From NCBI GenBank assembly GCA_038502055.1, contig JAXRKN010000044.1:1398001-1462000 (forward strand): 64,000 bases of DNA. Reading direction: 5' to 3'. The notes beneath the pieces were generated by a model that saw nothing but the letters and a program-made list of their open reading frames with translations, was not told the origin of the DNA and made no database searches. Position numbers and translations under genes: made by a program. Shown piece after piece: positions 28,092 through 38,286 of this stretch. This DNA comes from Tanytarsus gracilentus (Eukaryota > Arthropoda > Insecta > Diptera > Chironomidae). Numbering within the stretch: the stretch's first letter is position 1; each line of letters opens with the position of its first letter.

Positions 28092-28430
28092 GGCTTCATG
28101 TATGTCGTTGAACTCGTATTTGTATCAGGAATCGAAAGGCATTGATGATATTTGAGGAATGTCTATCATGGCCATCCAAGAGTGCCACCAATGTCCATCA
28201 CGGCCGGCCAGTAGTGCCCCTAATGTCCATTTTTTAAAAGTATGGCTTCATGTACCTCGTTGAACTCGTAATTGCATCAGGAATTGATTAGCATTGATGA
28301 TTTTTGAAGAATGACCGTCACGGCCGGCCAGGAGTGTCCAAGGAATGCCACTAATGTCCATTTTTTAAAAGTATGGCTTCATGTACCTCATTGAACTCGT
28401 AATTGCATCAGGAATTGATTGGCATGGATC
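28092..28430 (+). repeat. Three tandem copies of a 130-150-bp unit
   Basis: The marker GGCTTCATGTA starts at about 28092, 28243 and 28375, each followed by GTTGAACTCGTA (CATTGAACTCGTA in copy 3) and ATCAGGAAT. Copies 1 and 2 continue with GGCATTGATGA or AGCATTGATGA and end with CGGCCGGCCA and AATGTCCATTTTTT. Spacings are 151 and 132 bp. Copy 3 breaks off where the 17-bp minisatellite starts. Confidence 0.75.
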
Positions 28431-29066
28431 TGAAAATGGAACACTGTGGAAAATGGAACACAGTGGAAAATGGAACACAGTGGAAAATGGAACATAGTGG
28501 AAAATGAAACATAGTGGAAAATGGAACGTAGTGGAAAATTGAACATGGTGAAAATGAAACACAGTGGAAAATGGAACATAGTGGGAAATGGAACATAATG
28601 GAAAATGAAACAGAGTGGAAATTGGAACACAGTGGAAAATGGAACATAGTGGAAAATGGAACACAGTGGAAAATGGAACACAATAGAAAATGGAACATAG
28701 TGAAAAATGGAACATGGTGGAAAATGGAACACAATGGAAAATGAAACACAATGGAAAATGGAACACAATGGAAAATGAAACACAATGGAAAATAGAACAC
28801 AATGGAAAATGGAACACAATGGAAAATGAAACACAATGGAAAATGGAACACAATGGAAAATGAAACACAATGGAAAATAAAACACAATGGAAAATGGAAC
28901 ACAATGGAAAATGGAACACAGTGGAAAATGAAACACAATGGAAAATGAAACACAATGGAAAATGAAACACAATGGAAAATGGAACACAATGGAAAATGGA
29001 ACACAATGGAAAATGGAACACAGTGGAAAATGAAACACAATGGAAAATGAAACACAGTCGAAACAC
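28431..29066. repeat. 17-bp minisatellite, about 37 units
   Basis: The unit is GGAACACAGTGGAAAAT with substitutions (CACAATGG, CATAGTGG, GAAACAC). Because 17 is not a multiple of 3 and the unit has no stop in any minus-strand phase, all three minus frames stay open for 280-309 codons and encode a 17-residue repeat rich in Phe, Cys, His and Pro. These frames are a consequence of the repeat and are not treated as genes. Confidence 0.9.
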
Positions 29067-29245
29067 AGTGGGAAGCCATTTTGGGAAGCAATTTTGGGAA
29101 GCCATTTTGCGAAGCCATTTTTGAGAAGCCATTTTTGGGAAGCCATTTTGGGAAGCCATTTTTGGGAAGCCATTTTGGGAAGCCATTTTTGGGAAGCCAA
29201 AAGGGGAGGCCAGAAGGGGAAGCCAAAGGGGAAGCCAAAGGGGAA
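29067..29245. repeat. 14-15-bp minisatellite (GGGAAGCCATTTT units)
   Basis: Head-to-tail units of GGGAAGCCATTTTT with single-base length variation change over to a shorter GGGAAGCCAAAGG form before the array ends. It directly follows the 17-bp array in the same composite element. Confidence 0.85.
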
Positions 29246-29441
29246 GCCAATACTGATCTGTTCCAAGTGGGTTACACGGCAACACCCACGTGTGGGTTTT
29301 GAAACATTTTTTCTCAATATAATCTTACTGATTGAAAAGGGTTTTTATGGCGGGAGAAAGAAATTTTCTTGCGTAATGAAAAACAGTTTTGTGTATGTGT
29401 AAACACTGCTTAAATTAATTTTAAAATTTTCACCATTTCTT

Positions 29442-29490
29442 AAAATCCCCCTCTAACTTTTTGCTCAAGTTTTGAACCCCCTAAAATTAA
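29442..29490 (+). repeat. Short dispersed C-tract repeat, copy 4
   Basis: It reads AATCCCCCTCTAACTTTTTG, then CTCAAGTTTTGAACCCCCTA. This is the best representative of the small family, located about 140 bp downstream of the composite element. Confidence 0.6.
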
Positions 29491-32400
29491 AATTATTTTG
29501 TCACAAGTAAAAAATTTTTAAACCTTATTTTTTGCGAGTTGGAATCAAAAGTTTTGCAATGTCTTAAAATGCCTCAAATATCACCAAAAGCCAAACTTGA
29601 GCCCATTGTTGTACTGCATAAAGCTAAAAGCATTTCCATCAGCTTCACATTTTCCTAAATTATTGGCACATAACACCACATAATGCTTGTAGCAAAAAAA
29701 GAAAGTTCCTGGAAATTCTTTCATCCGTCTCAAGAGCGAGCTTTCACTGATGGAATATTGGCTTTTATGGTTTCATACCCTTTTTATGATAAAAATCCTT
29801 TTCTGCCATAGAGCAAAAATTGAGATTCAATATACTTCCACCACACAAAAGTCTTTTCTAACATCTTGAGAGTAGTTTTTTCTTCGTGTAAAGCCTGATT
29901 TCTTGATAAGCACGAGAGGGGTGAGAGAAACTTACAAGATTCGATGAGCCATCTTAAAATCGAGTTGACACAGCAAAAAAATTCTTCAATCTTCATTCTT
30001 TCTATCGTTGTAGTTTGACCACTTTTGTGGTTCTTTCTAATCTCCATTTCTTTCAATGTGTGGTGTGTTTCAACTGTCAGATAAAAGCTGAAAGGAAATA
30101 ATTCAAAGACTATTTTCGGCAATAATTCGAATGTCACAGGATGTTGAGCAAATTGGATCCTACTAATCCGGGAAACAATGTGAAGAGATAATTTTTGGGA
30201 GAATGTGATTGCCAAAAAAATTGGCAAAACCAAAAAAAATCCACGTTGGCCATCAAAATGTTTATTAAACTTTTTGCCATCAAGATGAGATTCATTAAAG
30301 AATTTATGTCACATCTAAAAATACATTTTTTTTCATAATATATGCGATGAGCGTGTGCGATGCGATAAAATTTGCCAACATTAACCTGGCCTATGCTTCA
30401 CTGCCGTGTACGATGGTAAACAATGAAATAAAAAAATTTTAACACTCTGTAATAATATTTTACAGCACACTTATCACCCTTGTGTGTGCTCGACGTCAGC
30501 TTTCATTAGATATTTCATAACTTTACTGTCTCCTGTTTCATGCACAAAGAATCTACACACACAACGTTGATGGATTACATGACAAAGAGAGCAGAAATTG
30601 CTCACTTTATGTTCTTCGCTCCTCCTAGTCATCAAACGAGTAGCAAAAATCCAGCTGAGCTCCTCAAAATTATTATTACATTGAAAATCTCCATTAAATT
30701 AGCATAAAAAGTTCTCGAAGCAAATAGCGAAGAGAGCAAAGCATCATTGTTCAAATCAGATAAGTGCACGATGATGAAAATCAATCAATAAACCTCTCTC
30801 TTATAAACTCACTCGCAAATTTAACCCATGAGTGCCGTAAATTTTGCTTGAAGCGCTACTCACAATCTCTTTCACCATGTTTGCTCATTTTCTCAAACAA
30901 TTTATCCAAAGGGTGGCGGTGAAATATCGAAAAATGTTTTAAATTCAAATTTAAATTTCATCTGAAGGGTGTGAAACTATGGCTTTTAAATTTTTTTAAT
31001 TTATTATTTTTAATTTATTAAAAAAATAACTTTGATTTCCTCTTTAAGTAAAGATGAGGAGATAAACGATTTTATAAAAAAATCTTCGTAGTCAGAAATT
31101 TTTATGGGAAAGTTATTTTTTTTAAATTCAAATATTGAACTTAAAATTTATTCAATTTATTAAGATTCAAATATTTAAAAAAAATAAACCGTTTTTTTTA
31201 AAATTATTCATCTCCTGGCTCAACATAAAAAGTACAAAAACTTTCAGCAACAGTTTACCCCTTTTTCACATCTCTCGAAAGAAATATTTATCTATCGGAA
31301 AACGAATTTAAACTACTTAGACTTGTCGCTTGGAACAAGAATAACTTCTTCAACAGCCTTCCTCTAACCCTCTCCGATGACACTCGTTTCAGCTTAAAAA
31401 CTTTATCCACCAAGTATCGCCTTAAAAGAGATTTTAAAAAAAAATTCTTCAGATCTAAAGTTTTTCTCTTTTTCTGAAAGATGACGATAAAGTGGATGAG
31501 TGCGGATATAAAAGGGGATAAAATGTTGAACAAACACATCAACACACTGTTGTGACAAATGAATGATAAATAGATAAACTTTACAAAAGCATCTTTTGCT
31601 TTTATAAAGGTGAAAATTTCTCATTTCACAGACGAATGAAAGCGTTTATTACAGACGACTAAGAAGTGATTCATTAAAAGAAGAATCATGTCGTAATAAA
31701 TTTAAACAGCAACATGAAACAGAAAATTAATGAAAATCTCGAGAGAAAAATAGTTGTTTTCTTTGCAAGATGATTCAAATTAAGGAGGCAAGAATTAAAT
31801 GTCATATGTGAGAAATAAATCTAAGATATTATTAAGGAAAACATGTACATGAATGCTCAAGGGAAATTTTCATGCAATATTATTAGAATTTAGATGTGAA
31901 TCTAGAAATAAAAATAATTTCTGATTACAATCTGAAAAATAAATTCCTAAACTAAATTAATTAAATTTTTTCCAAATACTTTTCAACTTTATTTTTACAC
32001 CTACTCATATTTTATTTACCTCAAGAGTCAACAACCGACATTTAATTAAATCTGAAGAAAATTTCTAAGTGAATTTTCTCTGGTCACTACATGAAAAACA
32101 TATTAAACTCTTACGAAACTTACAATGCAGTGGTCTTGAATAGTTTTCCCATTGAAATCCTTTCATCAATTTAATTGAGTTCCGATTTTTCACCCTAAGC
32201 CACATTCCAATTTATTTTTTTCTCTCTCTACCTTTCCGCACTATCACCACACTCACATACACAGGGCAATATCCTCAATTTGCTTTCGCTTTATCCACCC
32301 ATCTTATGTGCCTCTAACGAGATCTCCAATAAATCCACATTCAATAGACTATCGTCATTGAGAGTGAGAGAGACTTTCCCTTACTTTGCTGTAATAAGAT

Positions 32401-33269
32401 TTACTCGCATCTTTCCTGCGGAAATATATTTCAGAGTCATATCCATTGCCATATCAAATACAAAATGCAATTTCCTCAATTCCATTTTCTTCTTTTCTCA
32501 CAATTTAGTGTTTGTGGTGCTTATGCTCAATAGATCTGAGGTTGGGACACTTTTAAATTTACACGATTCAAACAATTTACCTGAGTGTTCATCCCCTTAC
32601 ACTTTCTCACCATAACCCAAGCACAGCATGATGACTTCTTGCATCATTCATGACATCAATACAACTTATAAGTGAATAAACTTTATTCAATAAAGCAATT
32701 TTTTTCTCCTATTTATAGTTGTGGAACATAAATCAACTATTTCTGAAGTGACCGCATATACATATGATTCAATGATTTGTGGACGGAACTTTCATCGTCA
32801 CATCACACAATGAAGATTAATTTATTTCTCACTTTTAATCCAATATAAATCATTCTCGCATGATTTCAGTTTTTATTTATTCTCCATTTTTGTGATGCTG
32901 AACTGGAACCGGGCAAAACTGGATTATGTGTCGGCAAATTTTTCGTTGAGTGTACGCACAGTGACAAAAAACGAGGTCAAGACAGAGTGAGGATGAAAAT
33001 GTATCAAATCGAAAGGATTATGGATGCTCTTGTGATATCCTCAATTGTTTATCTTTCTCCTCCTCTCACTCTGTCACTTTTTCCCCTTTTATATATATGT
33101 GAAAGGATGTGTTTGCTTTTGTGGCTTGATTGAATTTTCTTTTTTATCGTTTCTGAAGAATTTTATAATGTCTTTTTTTGTAGCATTAGACTCGAAGAAA
33201 TTTGTTGACTTTTTTCGATGAAACTGTAGGTTTTGATGTCCGAAAGAATTTAAAGACATATGAAAATAT
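29491..33269. other. AT-rich non-coding stretch, no supported gene
   Basis: The longest open frame is a minus-strand frame of 149 codons (29784-30233). It has no recognisable domain or signal peptide and no good splice or promoter context, so I do not call it. A 111-codon frame at 32280-32615 is equally featureless. Confidence 0.5.
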
Positions 33270-34249
33270 TATTATAGATTAAAAAAACAATTGATAATGA
33301 TAATGATAATAACGATTGGGTCGCCTCGCAAGTCTTTAAACTTGGACAGACGCAAACCAGCGCAGCTTCCGTCCTTACCGTAGTTCTCGCGTCGGATACG
33401 CTACGACTCAAGAATTGCCGCTAGATGAATAAGGAAGATAACCCTATCCATCCGGCGATCGAATTACGCCCTTTCGTGGTCTATGTGGAGTAAGCAGGGA
33501 GCGGTGCCAACCGGAAAAACGAGAGGCTGCTTTTATAGTCCTGCGTTCCCCGAAATATAATAATAAATAATGACATGTAGAGCAAGCAAGAGCTGAAAGT
33601 TCATCGCTATGATCTTTCTGTCTGCTTTACTTTTAGGGATTGGAATAGTTTGCATGCAAACCAACCGCTCCCGCGAAACTGTGAAAACAGCTGTTTGAAC
33701 ATAGAATAACATTGCATTGCATCAAAACATAAACAAACTATGACATAAAAATTAACCACATCGTCCTCAGCTTGTCTAATCAACTATGCTGGTTTAGTTG
33801 GATACCAACGATAATATTCATATCAATCAAAATTCGTGAACAAAATAAAAGATCCAGTAAGATCCAGTTAAAATTTAAACTTTGGAGAAGAAAATGAGAG
33901 GATTTTATAAGTAACGCTTCAATATGAAGCATGAGCTTAGTTAAGCACCGATTGCTTAACGTTAAAGCGAGAAGGAGCGACATTTTAAAACAAAATAGAA
34001 TGAAAAATTATTTCCCTTGTAATAAAAAAAAAACCTCTCATATTTATTCGCTCATTCTCGCTTCTTACCTGAATAATCGATATAAACTCGATATGTTTGA
34101 GTTGGAGGAGATGACGACGAAGATGTTGTTAACATTTGAAAACTAATTAATTTCCGAGAAACACTTAAATTAACAAAAATTAAAAAAATTTTAAATGTAA
34201 ACACGATGCCGAGGGGCATGGAACCCTATTATAGATTAAAAAAACAATT
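33270..34249 (-). mobile_element. 934-bp non-LTR retroposon insertion (SINE-like or truncated LINE) with 23-bp target duplication
   Basis: An identical 23-bp direct repeat, beginning TATTATAGATT and running through AAAAAAACAATT, lies at 33270-33292 and 34227-34249. Such long duplications are typical of target-primed reverse transcription. Read on the minus strand the insert starts AGGGTTCCATGCCCCTCGGC and ends in a GC-rich block followed by a short (ATTATC)n-type tail adjoining the duplication, so it lies in minus orientation. No reverse-transcriptase or other domain is seen. A weak minus-strand pair resembling pol III A and B boxes (TGGCACCGCTCC, then AATTCGATCGCC) might mean a tRNA-derived SINE, but this is uncertain. 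Part of the 3' block recurs at 49390-49439. Confidence 0.8.
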
Positions 34250-34564
34250 TCCCAAAAAAACAATAAACATAACCTGAAAATTATTTGTTCAGCAAACTTG
34301 TCACACTAAATCATCTAAACACTGATGTACTGCACGAATGTACAACAAATCAAGATCTTACAGGCATTACAAGGCACTGAAAGACATCAGCAATGGCAAA
34401 TCCCCCACACACGCATCGAAATAGAAGGTGCGATAGACACGGTTGATACGTAAAATAGCACGAGAGATTACAAATCATCATAATGCTTGCACGTGAGTTG
34501 TGTACACAACGCGAGAGTTTTCTTTCTTATGAATGCGTTGCAAATGACGGAAACAAATTTAATA
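34250..34564. other. Spacer, nothing recognised
   Basis: About 315 bp of ordinary AT-rich sequence separates the retroposon from the foldback complex. Confidence 0.5.
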
Positions 34565-34573
34565 TATTTCTTC

Positions 34574-34874
34574 GGTGGGAGGCAATAACCCCACGATACA
34601 TTAATTCCACGTATTTTTTGGAAATAACCCCACCTGAGAGCATAGGTGGAGTTATTTCGTGAATTTCAGGCAATAATTCCACGATTTGAAAATCGTGGAG
34701 TTATTTCGCAAAATTCCAACTATTTTTAAAATAAATCTCCTGCTTTAAAATTAATCGTGGGATTATTTCCAAAATGAACAAACTTTTGCGAAATAACCCC
34801 ACGAAGACTTATAGGTGGAATTATTTCGCAAAAATCCAATGTAAAATTTTATACATTATAAATATTTATCCTCA
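34574..34874 (+). repeat. Left arm of outer foldback element
   Basis: It is the inverse complement of 36895-36914 joined to 37950-38277. Within the arm, modules such as ATAACCCCACCTGAGAGC and ATAGGTGGAGTTATT can pair locally. Compared with the right arm it lacks about 50 bp lying between two copies of a GTTATTTCGC motif, which fits loss by recombination between short repeats. Confidence 0.85.
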
Positions 34875-36894
34875 TTTTTTTTTTTATTTTTTTTATTCAA
34901 AGCGAAATATTTTATTATGAGTTTAATGAATCTAACGAATACATAAAATGAGTTTTTAGTGTTGTGTACTGGCTGTCTGTAGAAAGTCACAGGAATGCCA
35001 TCTCATCAATTTTATGGAACTTTGTAATCAGTTATGTTGAAGTTGATCGAATATTTTTCTTAGCTTGAATTTTTCAGGAACTTGGTCGTTAACTTATCAA
35101 AATAATTCTTAACTAATGGGACATTGGCCTCTTTATGAATTACTTCCGTGCGCTCGAATCGGTTTTTGTTAAGGATCATTTTTAACGATTTATTTTGAAA
35201 TCGTTGCAGTCTCTTGATATGACATATTGCAATGTCTGATAATGCTGGGCAAGCGTACGTAAATATTGGTCGAATTGCTAATTTGTAAATGAGGAGCTTG
35301 TTATGTAGGTGGAGTTTCGATTTTCGTGATATAAGTGGATAGAGAACCCTTACTGCAATGTTCGCTCGATCGATGACATAGTCAATATGTTTTTTGAATG
35401 TCATACGTTTATCAAATATCATGCCAAGATATTTACTCTCGCTGGACCAATTTAAGCTTGTGTTAAAAATTTGAATCTTTCGTCCTGGAAGTTCCTTTTT
35501 CCGTCTATTTGTTACAAATAATGCTTGAGTTTTGGCAGCATTCAAGTTTACTTTCCATTTGTTCATGTAATCAGCAATCATTTTGGCATGTTCTTTGAGC
35601 GATTCGAGGATAGTTTTTGCTATTGGTGAGGAGCAGTAAAAGGCAGTGTCATCTGCAAAGAGTGCCAAATTTGTACGGTCAGATTTCGGAACATCATATG
35701 TGAAAATATTGTAAAGTGTTGGTGACAGCACCGCTCCTTGTGGCACTCCGTAGGGAATGTTGTAGATTTTCGACTTAGAACTGGTTACTTCCACGAAGAA
35801 CGAACGATTGATGAGAAAATTTCTTGTGATTTTGATAAGATAGGGTGAGAAATTCAAATTAATCATTTTAAAAATAAGTCCGTTATGCCACACTCGATCG
35901 AAAGCTTTTTCAACATCGAGCATAATAATACCAGTTGAAGATTTATCCTTAAGTTTTCTCTTTGCCTGACCTATAACTTTTGTTAGTTGGTGCGTCGTGG
36001 AAAATTTTCGCTTAAACCCATGCTGTTCAATTGGGATGATGCTATTTTCATCCAGGAAAATATTGATGCGATTCAAAATTATGCGCTCTAAAATTTTGCT
36101 AATAGAGCTTAAGAGGCTTATTGGCCTGTAACTCGATGGAGCTGTGGGATCTTTGCCAACTTTCAGAATTGGAGTAACTTTTCCTAATTTCCATCTTTCA
36201 GGGAAATAAGAAAGTTTTAAGCATGCATTGACGATGAAAATTAAATAGCAGACGCCTCGCGATGGAAGTTTTTTGATCAGCGAATTGCTAACTCCATCAA
36301 TTCCTGGTGACTTTTTGTTTTTGAGCTTTTTTACTATGCTCATGAGTTCTTCTTCATCGGTCAGGTCATTGCAGCGGAAATCGGTGGTGGAAGAATTAAA
36401 ATAATTAGCAACCCGTTCGTTTACTTCACTAGTAAAAATTGCATTGCTGTCGCTAAGAGGATTCTCATGATTTTTTGCGAATTCAGTTGCGATCACCTCT
36501 GCTTTCTCCTTAGGAGAAATGAGAATTGAATTATCTTTTTCAATTGGTGGAATCAGTCTTTTGTGACTTTTCAGCATTCGAGCAGTAGTCCAAACACTTT
36601 GATTCGAGGGTTCAATATTGGAAAGCATGAAATACTGCAGAAAGTTTTCTGTAAGATTTTCTGTATGAAATACTGCAGAAAAATATTTTGTAAAAATTAT
36701 GCAGAATATTCTGTGGGCTCGGTGACCAAGTCTCAGGAAAGATGGCTTGAGTTTATATCATTCAGAAAAATATATAATATAGGGTGTTAGAGGCGAAAAA
36801 AAAGCTTTTTGATCACATATAGAAGTCATCCATTCATAAAAGCGTCCATTTATTAAAACATTATCCCTAATTTAAAAAAATCCTAATAGTGTAT
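34875..36894 (-). mobile_element. 5'-truncated Jockey-like non-LTR retrotransposon
   Basis: The element lies on the minus strand between the two arms of the outer foldback element. Its 3' end is marked by a T-rich run on the + strand (34875-34894), which is a poly(A) tail on the element strand, directly against the left arm. It contains a complete reverse-transcriptase reading frame (35060-36628) but no endonuclease domain and no ORF1, so it is truncated at the 5' side, as is common for LINEs. A short duplicated segment (GAAATACTGCAGAAA, twice near 36628-36680) lies close to the 5' junction. LINE target duplications are obscured by the palindromic host site. Confidence 0.8.
35060..36628 (-). 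CDS. Reverse transcriptase of a Jockey-like LINE (ORF2, N-terminally truncated)
   Basis: The 522-residue frame encodes an RNA-directed DNA polymerase of the RVT_1 family, used by LINEs to copy their RNA into a nicked target. Visible motifs in order are KSPGIDGV (107-113), YRPISLLSSISKILER (167-182), HGFKRKFSTTHQL (203-215), LDVEKAFDRVWH (237-248) with Asp238, GVPQGAVLSP (294-303), the catalytic box FADD (324-327, Phe replacing the usual Tyr as in many LINEs), LNAAKTQALF (362-371) and KYLGMIFDK (399-407). The C-terminal part is the connection region of this clade. No stop or frameshift interrupts it, so insertion is probably recent. A full Jockey-clade ORF2 is roughly 900 residues; the missing part is the apurinic-type endonuclease, so this copy is probably not autonomous. 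The frame stays open upstream of the chosen ATG, so that start is nominal. Confidence 0.92.
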   Translation of the reverse strand: MLSNIEPSNQSVWTTARMLKSHKRLIPPIEKDNSILISPKEKAEVIATEFAKNHENPLSDSNAIFTSEVNERVANYFNSSTTDFRCNDLTDEEELMSIVKKLKNKKSPGIDGVSNSLIKKLPSRGVCYLIFIVNACLKLSYFPERWKLGKVTPILKVGKDPTAPSSYRPISLLSSISKILERIILNRINIFLDENSIIPIEQHGFKRKFSTTHQLTKVIGQAKRKLKDKSSTGIIMLDVEKAFDRVWHNGLIFKMINLNFSPYLIKITRNFLINRSFFVEVTSSKSKIYNIPYGVPQGAVLSPTLYNIFTYDVPKSDRTNLALFADDTAFYCSSPIAKTILESLKEHAKMIADYMNKWKVNLNAAKTQALFVTNRRKKELPGRKIQIFNTSLNWSSESKYLGMIFDKRMTFKKHIDYVIDRANIAVRVLYPLISRKSKLHLHNKLLIYKLAIRPIFTYACPALSDIAICHIKRLQRFQNKSLKMILNKNRFERTEVIHKEANVPLVKNYFDKLTTKFLKNSS

Positions 36895-36905
36895 GAGGAT
36901 AAATA

Positions 36906-37949
36906 TTTATAATGGGGTGCGCGTCACGAGTATTACGTAATATTGTGCACAATATTGTGCGTAATTGTGCGTAATTTTTATGCGTAATTACGCACAATAT
37001 TATGCACAATTACGCACAATAACATGCACAATATTATTACGCACAATATTATGCACATTAATTACGCATAATTATTACGCGTAAAAATAAAATGCACAAT
37101 ATTGTGCGTAATAAATATGCGTAATATTGTGCACAATAAATACGCATATTTATTACGCACAATTAATATGCACAATATTATGCGTCAAAAAAATTACGCA
37201 CAATATTGTGCACAATAAATATGCGTAATATTATGCGCAATTATTGTGCGTACTATTGTGCACAGTAAATATGCGTAATTATGCGTTATAATTGTGCACA
37301 ATATGCCAAATTTTACGCAAAATAAATTTAAATAATTTTCATCATGATCATCTTTAAACCACAAAAAGAGATTGACAACAGCTTGGCGACTTGTTAAATC
37401 TGGGTATTAAAAATTTCAAAATGTAAGAAAATATGTTTTAGTATCATTAGAAAACTTATTTAAAAAGCAATTTTTGGAAACTCAGGTTTAAGAAGTGACC
37501 TAGCTGTTATCAATCTCTTTTTGTGGTTTGAAGATGATCATGATGAAAATTATTTAAATTTATTTTGCGTAAAATTTGGCATATTATTCATTGTGCACAA
37601 TATTACGCACAATAATTGCGCATAATATTACGCATATTTATGTGCACAATATTGTGCGTAATTTTTTTGACGCATAATATTGTGCATATTAATTGTGCGT
37701 AATAAATATGCGTATTTATTGTGCACAATTTTACGCATATTTATTACGCACAATATTGTGCATTTTATTTTTACGCGTAATAATTATGCGTAATTAATGT
37801 GCATAATATTGTGCGTAATAATATTGTGCATGTTATTGTGCGTAATTGTGCATAATATTGTGCGTAATTACGCATAAAAATTACGCACAATTACGCACAA
37901 TATTGAGCACAATATTACGTAATACTCGTGACGCGGATTCTTTATAATG
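36906..37949. mobile_element. Nested foldback element, 1,026 bp, with 9-bp target duplication
   Basis: The 9-mer TTTATAATG occurs at 36906-36914 and 37941-37949, exactly flanking 36915-37940. The second copy continues the outer element's right arm, showing that this element inserted into it. Its ends are imperfectly inverted (GGGTGCGCGTCACGAG against GAATCCGCGTCACGAG on the complement). The arms (36915-37383 and 37502-37940) pair almost completely around a spacer of about 118 bp. Each arm is packed with permutations of TGCGTAAT, ATTACGCA, GTGCACAATATT and related short palindromes. It has no coding capacity. It could extrude as a cruciform of over 400 bp. Confidence 0.88.
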
Positions 37950-38277
37950 TATAAAATTTACATTGGATTTTTGCGAAATAATTCCACCTATAAGTCTTCG
38001 TGGGGTTATTTCGCAAAAGTTTGTTCATTTTGGAAATAATCCCACGATTAATTTTAAAGCAGGAGATTTATTTTAAAAATAGTTGGAATTTTGCGAAATA
38101 ACCCCACCTATACTTCTAAGTGGGGTTATTTCCAGAAAATCGCGAAATAACTCCACGATTCTAAAATCGTGGAATTATTGCCTGAAATTCACGAAATAAC
38201 TTCACCTATGCTCTCAGGTGGGGTTATTTCCAAAAAATACGTGGAATTAATGTATCGTGGGGTTATTGCCTCCCACC
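37950..38277 (-). repeat. Right arm of outer foldback element (distal part)
   Basis: The remaining inner 20 bp of this arm lie at 36895-36914, on the other side of the nested second foldback element. It ends ATTGCCTCCCACC, followed at once by the TATTTCTTC duplication. Confidence 0.85.
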
Positions 38278-38286
38278 TATTTCTTC

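Larger units (their letters stand above)
27852..29300. mobile_element. Composite repeat element with GTGTAACCCA-type ends and internal minisatellites
   Basis: The unit begins GTGTAACCCACGAAGTGG (which can fold on itself with the following TGTAACAC) and closes near 29267-29276 with the inverse TGGGTTACAC, followed by a palindromic CCCACGTGTGGG. Between them, in order, are a (CCGT)n tract, a relatively GC-rich segment, three copies of a 130-150-bp tandem unit, a 17-bp minisatellite and a 14-15-bp minisatellite. Base composition differs clearly from the AT-rich flanks. The 10-bp terminal inverted repeat and unclear target duplication leave the class open. A diverged relative of the middle segment occurs at 52530-52800. 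Confidence 0.5.
34565..38286. mobile_element. Foldback element with 9-bp target duplication, carrying a nested LINE and a nested second foldback element
   Basis: Identical 9-mers TATTTCTTC at 34565-34573 and 38278-38286 flank an element whose ends are inverted copies starting GGTGGGAGGCAATAACCCC. The left arm (34574-34874) and right arm (36895-36914 plus 37950-38277) pair along almost their whole length. The arms are built from repeated GAAATAACCCCAC-type modules that themselves form small hairpins, and the left arm lacks about 50 bp of repeat modules. Long inverted repeats made of short repeats with 9-bp duplications recall the Drosophila FB class; a MULE-type transposase in trans is a possible mobiliser. 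No transposase is encoded here. Confidence 0.85.

Noticed and set aside
28365..29317. Three long minus-strand frames and two + strand frames over the minisatellites, as possible repeat proteins
   Set aside because: All are explained by the 17-bp and 14-15-bp tandem arrays, which lack stops. No flanking unique coding sequence or start context supports a gene.
29784..30233. 149-codon minus-strand open frame
   Set aside because: It has no recognisable domain, signal peptide or membrane segment and no supporting promoter or splice signals. A frame of this length can arise by chance in 46 kb of non-coding DNA.
33310..33550. GC-rich patch considered as an rRNA or tRNA gene
   Set aside because: It lies inside a retroposon bounded by 23-bp duplications and does not form a complete tRNA. 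The possible A and B boxes are too weak to call an RNA gene.
34910..34960. Relationship of LINE 3' sequence (CTAACGAATACATAAAAT) to the GTTCAACGAATACATGAAAT segment at 52.77 kb
   Set aside because: The match is short and AT-rich and neighbouring sequence does not align, so it is probably chance.
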